NCBI RefSeq assembly: GCF_040939455.1
Contig: NC_134118.1
Coordinates: 79,046,680-79,110,679 of the forward strand
Direction of reading: 5' to 3'
Length of the DNA stretch: 64,000 nt
Source: Microcebus murinus
Lineage: Eukaryota > Chordata > Mammalia > Primates > Cheirogaleidae
A program made the position numbers and the translations under genes. The notes beneath the pieces were generated by a model. That model searched no databases. It saw only the letters and a list, made by a program, of their open reading frames with translations, and was not told the DNA's origin. Numbering within the stretch: the first letter of the stretch is position 1; each line of letters opens with the position of its first letter. This document shows, one piece after another, positions 35,691 to 48,918 of the stretch.

Positions 35691-36215
35691 CTTCTTTTTT
35701 TTTTTTTTGTTTTGCCTCCTGTTCTGTCCCCTCTCTGGGAGCGAGGCGGCGGCCCGGGGTGGGGGTCACCCCCACCCTCAGCGCCCGCCGCGGTGCCTGG
35801 CGCCCCAGCCCGCACCGTGGGGCCTCCTCTTGTCCCAAGCCGCGACACCGCCGTCACGCGGCAGCATGCGTGGCTTCTGGACTGTCAGGTCTCAGACCAA
35901 AGGTCTGCTCTGTGGGAACCGACACGCTGGAGGAAACCTTGAGAGTCTGAGAGGGGAGGGAGTTCCAGAAGAAGGCCAGGATGTCATTTGGAGGGAGTAT
36001 GTGACCAGAACTCGTCCCGTTGCTTTTGGGGTTCTCTGGGCTACACGTAGGAATCTTTGGTGGTGGCACCTGATGTTGGGGGATCCGGAGTCACACCCAG
36101 ACCTGCTCCACAGGCCTCCTTTTACTTTTCTCTTCGGATTCATTATTTTTAAAAAGTGTCTCTTATCTCTATGATTGCATTTTCTTTTCTCTCTCTTTTC
36201 AAGCAGATGATGGGA

Positions 36216-36744
36216 GTCCAAGTATTAAGGTGACATGTGTTGCCCGTGCCCCCCTCCCCCCTGTGTTCTTATTCATTTACCTCTGATGTCGTTCCAGCGT
36301 ATTGTGGGGGTACCAATGTTAGGGTCGGGTACGTTGCCCTCTCCCTGCCTCCCCCCTCGGGTCAGAGCCTCAAGTGCGCCCATCCCCCAGTCGGTGCGCA
36401 CCCACCCCATTCCTAATGGAGGTGTATGCCCATCCCCTCCCCCCACCCGCCCGACACCCACCCGATGAAGGTGATTCCTCTGTGTCCACTTAGGTGTCCA
36501 TCGGTTCGTACCCATTTGCTGGTGAGCGCGAGCACGTGGTGCTCGTGTGTCCATTCTTGGGCTACCTGGCTTACTGGAACGGGTTCCAGCTCTGGCCAGG
36601 AGAACCACGAGAGGTGCCCTCTCACCGCTGCTCCTCCTAGCTGAATAGCACTCCGTGGTGTCCACGCGCCACATTTCATTTACGCACTCGTGGGTCGATG
36701 GGCACTCGGGTCGCTTCCAGGTCTTTGCGATTGTGACTTGTGCC
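36216..36744 (-). mobile_element. L1 3' end remnant, after unit 10
   Basis: Type B copy, common form, sister of the copy after unit 8. Confidence 0.8.
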
Positions 36745-39222
36745 CTGACTCTAACCCTAACCCTTACCCAGCCCGTCTCCTCCTCGGCCCCTGCCTGACT
36801 GACTCCTTCCCGCCCGGCCTGTCACCTGTCACCGTCCTCTGCCCCTGCCTGACACGCTCCTCCCCGCCCGGGCCGTCACCGTCCTCGGCCCCTGCCTGAC
36901 GGGGCTCCTCCGTCGCCTGGGCCTTCCAAGGGCTTGGTGTGGACGCTGGTTCCAGGACGCCCTCCCAGGAACCCGGTAGCAGGGCGGCCGCAGCGTCTCG
37001 CGCCACCCAACCGTCCGCCGGCCGGCGGCCGTCGCTAAGTGGCCTGCGGGGGACGTGCCCCCACTGTGGGGCGGGCGCCCAGCCTGGTGTCTTCTCTGAG
37101 GCCCCGTGGCTGCTTTTCCCCCCCCCCCCCGCAAGGGGAGAGCCGCGGAGGTGGGGACCGCCTCCTCGTGGGGACGTACACCCAGCTCTCCACGTCGGAT
37201 TCCGGGGCTCTCTGTCCTGCCAGAAGGCCCAGCTGGCCTGCGGGTCCTTAGAGTGGCAAAAACATCCGAAAACTGAGATTGAGGGTCCGGTGGTTGTCTG
37301 CACTTTTGTGCTGGGCACCCCAGGGAGGCCCGGGGGCTGGCTGGACAACGCGGTCTGCTGGGCGGGGGGGGGGGGTTTGGAGGAGCAACTGATGCCCTTT
37401 GCACTTTGGGTAGCAAGTGTCTGAGGTGTCTCTGAGCCCTGCGCCATGTCGGGGGTGGGGGGTGGGAGGTCGGGCGGGGGTGGAGGAGCAGGAGGAGGAG
37501 GAGGAGGAGGAGGTGGGAAGGGCCGTGGCCTGCAGTCGTCTTCCCGGGGTGGCTTCTTCCACAGGCTGCTTGGCCTGGGCTCCCTGCACCTGGGCCTTTG
37601 GAGGACTGGCCCTGTGCTTGCCAACGCTTCCCCTGCAGGGACCCAGAGCTGGGAGGTTGCATCTCTCAGCCCTGGGTCGGGCAGAGCCCCAGCGGGCCAT
37701 GCCCACAACCTCTCTCAGCACGGGTCCCCCAGAAGGCTCCTTTGGGACCAGGATTCTCTTGCGGGTGACTCTTTAAGGTCTGGCCCCTGGATGGAGGGGC
37801 ACCAGGAGTAGAGGAGCAGGAAGGGGAAGGGGGTGGCCATGCGAGGGGACACTTTCAGGCCAAGTCCCAGCTTCAGCCTGATCCTCCTGGGAACCCCGGG
37901 GTGTACGTCACACCTCCTGGTTGTCCCGCTCTGAGACAAGGAGCCGGGCTTCGCATTCCCCCAGCAGCCAGTCGTGGGCTGAGGACACCTGGGGCGTTGG
38001 GAACTCCCTGGCTTCTCCTTGGCTTAACATCTGGAGCTGCTTGTGAATCGTGCCGCCACACACACCCGAGTGCAGGTGTCTTCTGCACAGACTGCGGGCC
38101 TCGCTCTTCTGAATGCCGCTAGCTCGCCACCCACCCACGGGTGAACCTGGTCAGGGTACTTTCTCTCGGGGGCAGACTCTGATCCTGGCGGGCTACCGGT
38201 GTTTCTGTTTGCTCGTTTCTTTCTTCCATTTCGGGAAAGGCTTCCTTACTGGGTGTGGAAATCTCCTATGCCTTTCCTCGCCTATTCTGTCAGCTTTAAA
38301 ATTCTCTTTCAGTTGCCACCCTCACAGATGGATTAGGAAACTCTTTCCGGTGCACTCATTAGTGAAATGACCTCAATGAAGCTGGAATCCAATATCTAAT
38401 CGCCGATTTTTAGCGAGTCCACACGCCAGGGTGGTCGGGGTCCAATGCAGCCCCGGCCAGGCCCAGGCCCCTTGGACTGGGCCACAGGAGGACGCAGAGG
38501 AGGGTCCCGGCCCCCCCCCGGTCGCGTTGCCGGCAGTTCTCCAAGGGCTTGGGCGTTTTCCAGAGGTAGGAGATGGAGGGGACTGATTTCTTCAGCGCCC
38601 CACAAACCACGCCACCCCACCCATGGGACACATCCCTAGAGAGAGAGAGAGACGCCCCATACACTCGCTCCCCTCCCCCATGCGCTGTGCCCCAGCCCGG
38701 GGCCCGGGGGAATAGGCGGCAGCCCACCCACAGGGTGGGGGGCCCAGCTGAAAGGGGTTGTCGGGGAGGGCGGCCCCTGCCTGGGGTCAAAGGGCGGGCG
38801 ATCCGCGCGTGCGCAATCGGCGGCGGCGGCGGCGGGGGCGGCCACGAGCTGGGGGTGGGGGGCGGGTAGGGGAAGGAGGCCAGGCGAGGAGAGGAAGGGG
38901 GCTGGAAGGTCTCCACCTTGGCGAGTCCAGCCGTGGAGGCGCATCTTGTGTGAGTGTGAGTGAGTGAGTGTGAGTGTGTGTGTGTGTGTGTGTTTGTGTG
39001 TGTATAGAGAGACAGCCCCCCACCCCGGCCCACCGCTCCCTGCCCGCCCCGCCCCGCCCCGCCTGTCACCCCCGTCCCTCGGAGCCCGCCGGACCCGGCC
39101 GGTGAACTCAACAGGCCCGGCCCGGCGCGGGTCAGCGCCGGTGCGGGGCCTGGGGCGGGAGGAGGCGGCGGGGAAGTGCAGAGAGGCTCGGCTTCTTGAG
39201 CGGGGCAGGGGCGCCCTCCGCC

Positions 39223-39342
39223 GTCTAGGGCCACACCACCCTGAACGCGCCCGACCTCGTCTGGTCTGGGAAGCTAAGCAGGGTCGGGCCTGGTTAGTAC
39301 TTGGATGGGAGACCGCCTGGGAATACCGGGTGCCGTCGGCTT
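39223..39342 (+). rRNA. RN5S: 5S ribosomal RNA, unit 11 (type B, T69)
   Basis: Type B gene with T69. Its 5' flank has private changes: one extra G in the CCCGGG tract near 38700 and only 6 CGG repeats at 38818-38835. Internal promoter boxes are unchanged. Confidence 0.96.
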
Positions 39343-39867
39343 CTTCTTTTTTTTTTTTTTGTTTTGCCTCCTGTTCTGTCCCCTCTCTGGGAGCGAGGCG
39401 GCGGCCCGGGGTGGGGGTCACCCCCACCCTCAGCGCCCGCCGCGGTGCCTGGCGCCCCAGCCCGCACCGTGGGGCCTCCTCTTGTCCCAAGCCGCGACAC
39501 CGCCGTCACGCGGCAGCATGCGTGGCTTCTGGACTGTCAGGTCTCAGACCAAAGGTCTGCTCTGTGGGAACCGACACGCTGGAGGAAACCTTGAGAGTCT
39601 GAGAGGGGAGGGAGTTCCAGAAGAAGGCCAGGATGTCATTTGGAGGGAGTATGTGACCAGAACTCGTCCCGTTGCTTTTGGGGTTCTCTGGGCTACACGT
39701 AGGAATCTTTGGTGGTGGCACCTGATGTTGGGGGATCCGGAGTCACACCCAGACCTGCTCCACAGGCCTCCTTTTACTTTTCTCTTCGGATTCATTATTT
39801 TTAAAAAGTGTCTCTTATCTCTATGATTGCATTTTCTTTTCTCTCTCTTTTCAAGCAGATGATGGGA

Positions 39868-40396
39868 GTCCAAGTATTAAGGTGACATGTGTTGCCCGTG
39901 CCCCCCTCCCCCCTGTGTTCTTATTCATTTACCTCTGATGTCGTTCCAGCGTATTGTGGGGGTACCAATGTTAGGGTCGGGTACGTTGCCCTCTCCCTGC
40001 CTCCCCCCTCGGGTCAGAGCCTCAAGTGCGCCCATCCCCCAGTCGGTGCGCACCCACCCCATTCCTAATGGAGGTGTATGCCCATCCCCTCCCCCCACCC
40101 GCCCGACACCCACCCGATGAAGGTGATTCCTCTGTGTCCACTTAGGTGTCCATCGGTTCGTACCCATTTGCTGGTGAGCGCGAGCACGTGGTGCTCGTGT
40201 GTCCATTCTTGGGCTACCTGGCTTACTGGAACGGGTTCCAGCTCTGGCCAGGAGAACCACGAGAGGTGCCCTCTCACCGCTGCTCCTCCTAGCTGAATAG
40301 CACTCCGTGGTGTCCACGCGCCACATTTCATTTACGCACTCGTGGGTCGATGGGCACTCGGGTCGCTTCCAGGTCTTTGCGATTGTGACTTGTGCC
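39868..40396 (-). mobile_element. L1 3' end remnant, after unit 11
   Basis: Type B copy, common form, same length as its neighbours. Confidence 0.8.
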
Positions 40397-42459
40397 CTGA
40401 CTCTAACCCTAACCCTTACCCAGCCCGTCTCCTCCTCGGCCCCTGCCTGACTGACTCCTTCCCGCCCGGCCTGTCACCTGTCACCGTCCTCTGCCCCTGC
40501 CTGACACGCTCCTCCCCGCCCGGGCCGTCACCGTCCTCGGCCCCTGCCTGACGGGGCTCCTCCGTCGCCTGGGCCTTCCAAGGGCTTGGTGTGGACGCTG
40601 GTTCCAGGACGCCCTCCCAGGAACCCGGTAGCAGGGCGGCCGCAGCGTCTCGCGCCACCCAACCGTCCGCCGGCCGGCGGCCGTCGCTAAGTGGCCTGCG
40701 GGGGACGTGCCCCCACTGTGGGGCGGGCGCCCAGCCTGGTGTCTTCTCTGAGGCCCCGTGGCTGCTTTTCCCCCCCCCCGCAAGGGGAGAGCCGCGGAGG
40801 TGGGGACCGCCTCCTCGTGGGGACGTACACCCAGCTCTCCACGTCGGATTCCGGGGCTCTCTGTCCTGCCAGAAGGCCCAGCTGGCCTGCGGGTCCTTAG
40901 AGTGGCAAAAACATCCGAAAACTGAGATTGAGGGTCCGGTGGTTGTCTGCACTTTTGTGCTGGGCACCCCAGGGAGGCCCGGGGGCTGGCTGGACAACGC
41001 GGTCTGCTAGGCGGGGGGGGGGTTTGGAGGAGCAACTGATGCCCTTTGCACTTTGGGTAGCAAGTGTCTGAGGTGTCTCTGAGCCCTGCGCCATGTCGGG
41101 GGTGGGGGGTGGGAGGTCGGGGGGGTGGAGGAGCAGGAGGAGGAGGAGGAGGAGGAGGTGGGAAGGGCCGTGGCCTGCAGTCGTCTTCCCGGGGTGGCTT
41201 CTTCCACAGGCTGCTTGGCCTGGGCTCCCTGCACCTGGGCCTTTGGAGGACTGGCCCTGTGCTTGCCAACGCTTCCCCTGCAGGGACCCAGAGCTGGGAG
41301 GTTGCATCTCTCAGCCCTGGGTCGGGCAGAGCCCCAGCGGGCCATGCCCACAACCTCTCTCAGCACGGGTCCCCCAGAAGGCTCCTTTGGGACCAGGATT
41401 CTCTTGCGGGTGACTCTTTAAGGTCTGGCCCCTGGATGGAGGGGCACCAGGAGTAGAGGAGCAGGAAGGGGAAGGGGGTGGCCATGCGAGGGGACACTTT
41501 CAGGCCAAGTCCCAGCTTCAGCCTGATCCTCCTGGGAACCCCGGGGTGTACGTCACACCTCCTGGTTGTCCCGCTCTGAGACAAGGAGCCGGGCTTCGCA
41601 TTCCCCCAGCAGCCAGTCGTGGGCTGAGGACACCTGGGGCGTTGGGAACTCCCTGGCTTCTCCTTGGCTTAACATCTGGAGCTGCTTGTGAATCGTGCCG
41701 CCACACACACCCGAGTGCAGGTGTCTTCTGCACAGACTGCGGGCCTCGCTCTTCTGAATGCCGCTAGCTCGCCACCCACCCACGGGTGAACCTGGTCAGG
41801 GTACTTTCTCTCGGGGGCAGACTCTGATCCTGGCGGGCTACCGGTGTTTCTGTTTGCTCGTTTCTTTCTTCCATTTCGGGAAAGGCTTCCTTACTGGGTG
41901 TGGAAATCTCCTATGCCTTTCCTCGCCTATTCTGTCAGCTTTAAAATTCTCTTTCAGTTGCCACCCTCACAGATGGATTAGGAAACTCTTTCCGGTGCAC
42001 TCATTAGTGAAATGACCTCAATGAAGCTGGAATCCAATATCTAATGGCCGATTTTTAGCGAGTCCACACGCCAGGGTGGTCGGGGTCCAATGCAGCCCCG
42101 GCCAGGCCCAGGCCCCTTGGACTGGGCCACAGGAGGACGCAGAGGAGGGTCCCGGCCCCCCCGGTCGCGTTGCCGGCAGTTCTCCAAGGGCTTGGGCGTT
42201 TTCCAGAGGTAGGAGATGGAGGGGACTGATTTCTTCAGCGCCCCACAAACCACGCCACCCCACCCATGGGACACATCCCTAGAGAGAGAGAGAGACGCCC
42301 CATACACTCGCTCCCCTCCCCCATGCGCTGTGCCCCAGCCCGGGCCCGGGGGAATAGGCGGCAGCCCACCCACAGGGTGGGGGGCCCAGCTGAAAGGGGT
42401 TGTCGGGGAGGGCGGCCCCTGCCTGGGGTCAAAGGGCGGGCGATCCGCGCGTGCGCAAT

Positions 42460-42507
<48 letters not shown>
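42460..42507 (+). repeat. Expanded (CGG)16 microsatellite, unit 12
   Basis: Sixteen uninterrupted CGG, against 9 in most units. It accounts for the longest unit interval in the window. Confidence 0.95.
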
Positions 42508-42894
42508 GGGCGGCCACGAGCTGGGGGTGGGGGGCGGGTAGGGGAAGGAGGCCAGGCGAGGAGAGGAAGGGGGCTGGAAGGTCTCCACCTTGGCGAGTCC
42601 AGCCGTGGAGGCGCATCTTGTGTGAGTGTGAGTGAGTGAGTGTGAGTGTGTGTGTGTGTGTGTGTTTGTGTGTGTATAGAGAGACAGCCCCCCACCCCGG
42701 CCCACCGCTCCCTGCCCGCCCCGCCCCGCCCCGCCTGTCACCCCCGTCCCTCGGAGCCCGCCGGACCCGGCCGGTGAACTCAACAGGCCCGGCCCGGCGC
42801 GGGTCAGCGCCGGTGCGGGGCCTGGGGCGGGAGGAGGCGGCGGGGAAGTGCAGAGAGGCTCGGCTTCTTGAGCGGGGCAGGGGCGCCCTCCGCC

Positions 42895-43014
42895 GTCTAG
42901 GGCCACACCACCCTGAACGCGCCCGACCTCGTCTGGTCTGGGAAGCTAAGCAGGGTCGGGCCTGGTTAGTACTTGGATGGGAGACCGCCTGGGAATACCG
43001 GGTGCCGTCGGCTT
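42895..43014 (+). rRNA. RN5S: 5S ribosomal RNA, unit 12 (type B, T69)
   Basis: Type B gene with T69. It ends the longest repeat interval (3672 bases), because the CGG tract about 390 bases upstream has grown to 16 repeats. The gene itself shows no further change. Confidence 0.96.
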
Positions 43015-43539
43015 CTTCTTTTTTTTTTTTTTGTTTTGCCTCCTGTTCTGTCCCCTCTCTGGGAGCGAGGCGGCGGCCCGGGGTGGGGGTCACCCCCACC
43101 CTCAGCGCCCGCCGCGGTGCCTGGCGCCCCAGCCCGCACCGTGGGGCCTCCTCTTGTCCCAAGCCGCGACACCGCCGTCACGCGGCAGCATGCGTGGCTT
43201 CTGGACTGTCAGGTCTCAGACCAAAGGTCTGCTCTGTGGGAACCGACACGCTGGAGGAAACCTTGAGAGTCTGAGAGGGGAGGGAGTTCCAGAAGAAGGC
43301 CAGGATGTCATTTGGAGGGAGTATGTGACCAGAACTCGTCCCGTTGCTTTTGGGGTTCTCTGGGCTACACGTAGGAATCTTTGGTGGTGGCACCTGATGT
43401 TGGGGGATCCGGAGTCACACCCAGACCTGCTCCACAGGCCTCCTTTTACTTTTCTCTTCGGATTCATTATTTTTAAAAAGTGTCTCTTATCTCTATGATT
43501 GCATTTTCTTTTCTCTCTCTTTTCAAGCAGATGATGGGA

Positions 43540-44068
43540 GTCCAAGTATTAAGGTGACATGTGTTGCCCGTGCCCCCCTCCCCCCTGTGTTCTTATTCAT
43601 TTACCTCTGATGTCGTTCCAGCGTATTGTGGGGGTACCAATGTTAGGGTCGGGTACGTTGCCCTCTCCCTGCCTCCCCCCTCGGGTCAGAGCCTCAAGTG
43701 CGCCCATCCCCCAGTCGGTGCGCACCCACCCCATTCCTAATGGAGGTGTATGCCCATCCCCTCCCCCCACCCGCCCGACACCCACCCGATGAAGGTGATT
43801 CCTCTGTGTCCACTTAGGTGTCCATCGGTTCGTACCCATTTGCTGGTGAGCGCGAGCACGTGGTGCTCGTGTGTCCATTCTTGGGCTACCTGGCTTACTG
43901 GAACGGGTTCCAGCTCTGGCCAGGAGAACCACGAGAGGTGCCCTCTCACCGCTGCTCCTCCTAGCTGAATAGCACTCCGTGGTGTCCACGCGCCACATTT
44001 CATTTACGCACTCGTGGGTCGATGGGCACTCGGGTCGCTTCCAGGTCTTTGCGATTGTGACTTGTGCC
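43540..44068 (-). mobile_element. L1 3' end remnant, after unit 12
   Basis: Type B copy, common form. It is the last B copy before the A-rich right part of the window. Confidence 0.8.
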
Positions 44069-46131
44069 CTGACTCTAACCCTAACCCTTACCCAGCCCGT
44101 CTCCTCCTCGGCCCCTGCCTGACTGACTCCTTCCCGCCCGGCCTGTCACCTGTCACCGTCCTCTGCCCCTGCCTGACACGCTCCTCCCCGCCCGGGCCGT
44201 CACCGTCCTCGGCCCCTGCCTGACGGGGCTCCTCCGTCGCCTGGGCCTTCCAAGGGCTTGGTGTGGACGCTGGTTCCAGGACGCCCTCCCAGGAACCCGG
44301 TAGCAGGGCGGCCGCAGCGTCTCGCGCCACCCAACCGTCCGCCGGCCGGCGGCCGTCGCTAAGTGGCCTGCGGGGGACGTGCCCCCACTGTGGGGCGGGC
44401 GCCCAGCCTGGTGTCTTCTCTGAGGCCCCGTGGCTGCTTTCCCCCCCCCCCGCAAGGGGAGAGCCGCGGAGGTGGGGACCGCCTCCTCGTGGGGACGTAC
44501 ACCCAGCTCTCCACGTCGGATTCCGGGGCTCTCTGTCCTGCCAGAAGGCCCAGCTGGCCTGCGGGTCCTTAGAGTGGCAAAAACATCCGAAAACTGAGAT
44601 TGAGGGTCCGGTGGTTGTCTGCACTTTTGTGCTGGGCACCCCAGGGAGGCCCGGGGGCTGGCTGGACAACGCGGTCTGCTAGGCGGGGGGGGGGTTTGGA
44701 GGAGCAACTGATGCCCTTTGCACTTTGGGTAGCAAGTGTCTGAGGTGTCTCTGAGCCCTGCGCCATGTCGGGGGTGGGGGGTGGGAGGTCGGGGGGGTGG
44801 AGGAGCAGGAGGAGGAGGAGGAGGAGGAGGTGGGAAGGGCCGTGGCCTGCAGTCGTCTTCCCGGGGTGGCTTCTTCCACAGGCTGCTTGGCCTGGGCTCC
44901 CTGCACCTGGGCCTTTGGAGGACTGGCCCTGTGCTTGCCAACGCTTCCCCTGCAGGGACCCAGAGCTGGGAGGTTGCATCTCTCAGCCCTGGGTCGGGCA
45001 GAGCCCCAGCGGGCCATGCCCACAACCTCTCTCAGCACGGGTCCCCCAGAAGGCTCCTTTGGGACCAGGATTCTCTTGCGGGTGACTCTTTAAGGTCTGG
45101 CCCCTGGATGGAGGGGCACCAGGAGTAGAGGAGCAGGAAGGGGAAGGGGGTGGCCATGCGAGGGGACACTTTCAGGCCAAGTCCCAGCTTCAGCCTGATC
45201 CTCCTGGGAACCCCGGGGTGTACGTCACACCTCCTGGTTGTCCCGCTCTGAGACAAGGAGCCGGGCTTCGCATTCCCCCAGCAGCCAGTCGTGGGCTGAG
45301 GACACCTGGGGCGTTGGGAACTCCCTGGCTTCTCCTTGGCTTAACATCTGGAGCTGCTTGTGAATCGTGCCGCCACACACACCCGAGTGCAGGTGTCTTC
45401 TGCACAGACTGCGGGCCTCGCTCTTCTGAATGCCGCTAGCTCGCCACCCACCCACGGGTGAACCTGGTCAGGGTACTTTCTCTCGGGGGCAGACTCTGAT
45501 CCTGGCGGGCTACCGGTGTTTCTGTTTGCTCGTTTCTTTCTTCCATTTCGGGAAAGGCTTCCTTACTGGGTGTGGAAATCTCCTATGCCTTTCCTCGCCT
45601 ATTCTGTCAGCTTTAAAATTCTCTTTCAGTTGCCACCCTCACAGATGGATTAGGAAACTCTTTCCGGTGCACTCATTAGTGAAATGACCTCCAGGAAGCT
45701 GGAATCCAATATCTAATGGCCGATTTTTAGCGAGTCCACACGCCAGGGTGGTCGGGGTCCAATGCAGCCCCGGCCAGGCCCAGGCCCCTTGGACTGGGCC
45801 ACAGGAGGACGCAGAGGAGGGTCCCGGCCCCCCCGGTCGCGTTGCCGGCAGTTCTCCAAGGGCTTGGGCGTTTTCCAGAGGTAGGAGATGGAGGGGACTG
45901 ATTTCTTCAGCGCCCCACAAACCACGCCACCCCACCCATGGGACACATCCCTAGAGAGAGAGAGAGACGCCCCATACACTCGCTCCCCTCCCCCATGCGC
46001 TGTGCCCCAGCCCGGGCCCGGGGGAATAGGCGGCAGCCCACCCACAGGGTGGGGGGCCCAGCTGAAAGGGGTTGTCGGGGAGGGCGGCCCCTGCCTGGGG
46101 TCAAAGGGCGGGCGACCCGCGCGTGCGCAAT

Positions 46132-46143
46132 CGGCGGCGGCGG
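46132..46143 (+). repeat. Short (CGG)4 of type A flank
   Basis: Four CGG only, followed by a flank lacking 19 bases (GGTGGGCCAGG where B has the longer form). Same at 49793-49804, 53429-53440, 57089-57100 and 60750-60761. The short form marks the type A flank. Confidence 0.95.
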
Positions 46144-46266
46144 GGGCGGCCACGAGCTGGGGGTGGGCCAGGCGAGGAGAGGAAGGGGGCTGGAAGGTCT
46201 CCACCTTGGCGAGTCCAGCCGTGGAGGCGCATCTTGTGTGAGTGTGAGTGAGTGAGTGTGAGTGTG

Positions 46267-46299
<33 letters not shown>

Positions 46300-46525
46300 A
46301 TAGAGAGAGACAGCCCCCCACCCCGGCCCGCCGCTCCCTGCCCGCCCCGCCCCGCCCCGCCCCGCCTGTCACCCCCGTCCCTCGGAGCCCGCCGGACCCG
46401 GCCGGTGAACTCAACAGGCCCGGCCCGGTGCGGGTCAGCGCCGGCGCGGGGCCTGGGGCGGGAGGAGGCGGCGGGGAAGCGCAGAGAGGCTCGGCTTCTT
46501 GAGCGGGGCAGGGGCGCCCTCCGCC

Positions 46526-46645
46526 GTCTAGGGCCACACCACCCTGAACGCGCCCGATCTCGTCTGGTCTCGGAAGCTAAGCAGGGTCGGGCCCGGTTAG
46601 TACTTGGATGGGAGACCGCCTGGGAATACCGGGTGCCGTAGGCTT
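46526..46645 (+). rRNA. RN5S: 5S ribosomal RNA, unit 13 (type A)
   Basis: Type A gene, the form closest to canonical mammalian 5S: T33, C46 and A115 are kept, while G6, C12, G42, C69 and C112 differ. T33 with G42 gives a U-G wobble in helix III, the likely intermediate between U33-A42 and the C33-G42 pair of the other copies. Helix I has only the G6/G113 mismatch. Terminator is 18 T. The 5' flank is the short A form lacking 19 bases. Confidence 0.96.
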
Positions 46646-46649
46646 CTTC

Positions 46650-46667
46650 TTTTTTTTTTTTTTTTTT
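46650..46667 (+). terminator. Pol III T-run terminator of type A gene (18 T)
   Basis: Type A units end with 18 T, four more than type B. The same length is seen at 53947-53964, 57607-57624 and 61262-61279. The length difference is fully linked to the 46/115 form of the gene, so it marks the unit types. Confidence 0.85.
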
Positions 46668-47174
46668 GTTTTGCCTCTTGTTCTGTCCCCTCTCTGGGAG
46701 CGAGGCGGCGGCCCGGGGTGGGGGTCACCCCCACCCTCAGCGCCCGCCGCGGTGCCTGGCGCCCCAGCCCGCACCGTGGGGCCTCCTCTTGTCCCAAGCC
46801 GCGACACCGCCGTCACGCGGCAGCATGCGTGGCTTCTGGACTGTCAGGTCTCAGACCAAAGGTCTGCTCTGTGGGAACCGACACGCTGGAGGAAACCTTG
46901 AGAGTCTGAGAGGGGAGGGAGTTCCAGAAGAAGGCCAGGATGTCATTTTGAGGGAGTATGTGACCAGAACTCGTCCCGTTGCTTTTGGGGTTCTATGGGC
47001 TACACGTAGGAATCTTTGGTGGTGGCACCTGATGTTGGGGGATCCGGAGTCACACCCAGACCTGCTCCACAGGCCTCCTTTTACTTTTCTCTTCGGATTC
47101 ATTATTTTTAAAAAGTGTCTCTTATCTCTATGATTGCATTTTCTTTTCTCTCTCTTTTCAAGCAGATGATGGGA

Positions 47175-47703
47175 GTCCAAGTATTAAGGTGACATGTGTT
47201 GCCCGTGCCCCCCTCCCCCCTGTGTTCTTATTCATTTACCTCTGATGTCGTTCCAGCGTATTGTGGGGGTACCAATGTTAAGGTCGGGTACGTTGCCCTC
47301 TCCCAGCCTCCCCCCTCGGGTCAGAGCCTCAAGTGCGCCCATCCCCCAGTCGGTGCGCACCCACCCCATTCCTAATGGAGGTGTATGCCCATCCCCTCCC
47401 CCCACCCGCCCGACACCCACCCGATGAAGGTGATTCCTCTGTGTCCACTTAGGTGTCCATCGGTTCGTACCCATTTGCTGGTGAGCGCGAGCACGTGGTG
47501 CTCGTGTGTCCATTCTTGGGCTACCTGGCTTACTGGAACGGGTTCCAGCTCTGGCCAGGAGAACCACGAGAGGTGCCCTCTCACCGCTGCTCCTCCTAGC
47601 TGAATAGCACTCCGTGGTGTCCACGCGCCACATTTCATTTACGCACTCGTGGGTCGATGGGCACTCGGGTCGCTTCCAGGTCTTTGCGATTGTGACTTGT
47701 GCC
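47175..47703 (-). mobile_element. L1 3' end remnant, after unit 13 (type A)
   Basis: Type A copy with TTAAGG and CTCCCAGCC (B has TTAGGG and CTCCCTGCC). TTAAGG is the state I recall for the L1 consensus, so type A keeps the older base here. Confidence 0.8.
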
Positions 47704-48890
47704 CTGACTCTAACCCTAACCCTTACCCAGCCCGTCTCCTCCTCGGCCCCTGCCTGACTGACTCCTTCCCGCCCGGCCTGTCACCTGTCACCGTCCTCTG
47801 CCCCTGCCTGACACGCTCCTCCCCGCCCGGGCCGTCACCGTCCTCGGCCCCTGCCTGACGGGGCTCCTCCGTCGCCTGGGCCTTCCAAGGGCTTGGTGTG
47901 GACGCTGGTTCCAGGACGCCCTCCCAGGAACCCGGTAGCAGGGCGGCCGCAGCGTCTCGCGCCACCCAACCGTCCGCCGGCCGGCGGCCGGCGCTAAGTG
48001 GCCTGCGGGGGACGTGCCCCCACTGTGGGGCGGGCGCCCAGCCTGGTGTCTTCTCTGAGGCCCCGTGGCTGCTTTTCCCCCCCGCAAGGGGAGAGCCGCG
48101 GAGGTGGGGACCGGACCGCCTCCTCCTGGGGACGTACACCCAGCTCTCCACGTCGGATTCCGGGGCTCTCTGTCCTGCCAGAAGGCCCAGCTGGCCTGCG
48201 GGTCCTTAGAGTGGCAAAAACATCCGAAAACTGAGATTGAGGGTCCGGTGGTTGTCTGCACTTTTGTGCTGGGCACCCCAGAGAGGCCCGGGGGCTGGCT
48301 GGACAACGCGGTCTGCTGGGCAGGGGGGGGGGTTTGGAGGAGCAACTGATGCCCTTTGCACTTTGGGTAGCAAGTGTCTGAGGTGTCTCTGAGCCCTGCG
48401 CCATGTCGGGGGGGGGGTGGGGGGGTGGGAGGTCGGGGGGGGGGGTGGAGGAGCAGGAGGAGGAGGAGGAGGAGGTGGGAAGGGCCTTGGCCGGCAGTCG
48501 TGTTCCCGGGGTGGCTTCTTCCACAGGCTGCTTGGCCTGGGCTCCCTGCACCTGGGCCTTTGGAGGACTGGCCCTGTGCTTGCCAACGCTTCCCCTGCAG
48601 GGACCCAGAGCTGGGAGGTTGCATCTCTCAGCCCTGGGTCGGGCAGAGCCCCAGCGGGCCATGCCCACAACCTCTCTCAGCACGGGTCCCCCAGAAGGCT
48701 CCTTTGGGACCAGGATTCTCTTGCGGGTGACTCTTTAAGGTCTGGCCCCTGGATGGAGGGGCACCAGGAGTAGAGGAGCAGGAAGGGGAAGGGGGTGGCC
48801 ATGCGAGGGGACACTTTCAGGCCAAGTCCCAGCTTCAGCCTGATCCTCCTGGGAACCCCGGGGTGTACGTCACACCTCCTGGTTGTCCCG

Positions 48891-48918
48891 CTCTGAGACA
48901 AGGGCTCTGAGACAAGGA
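48891..48918. repeat. 14-bp tandem duplication, type A marker
   Basis: CTCTGAGACAAGGG is followed directly by CTCTGAGACAAGGA. Type B units have a single copy. The duplication recurs near 56187, 59848 and 63501, and marks type A spacer. Confidence 0.9.
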
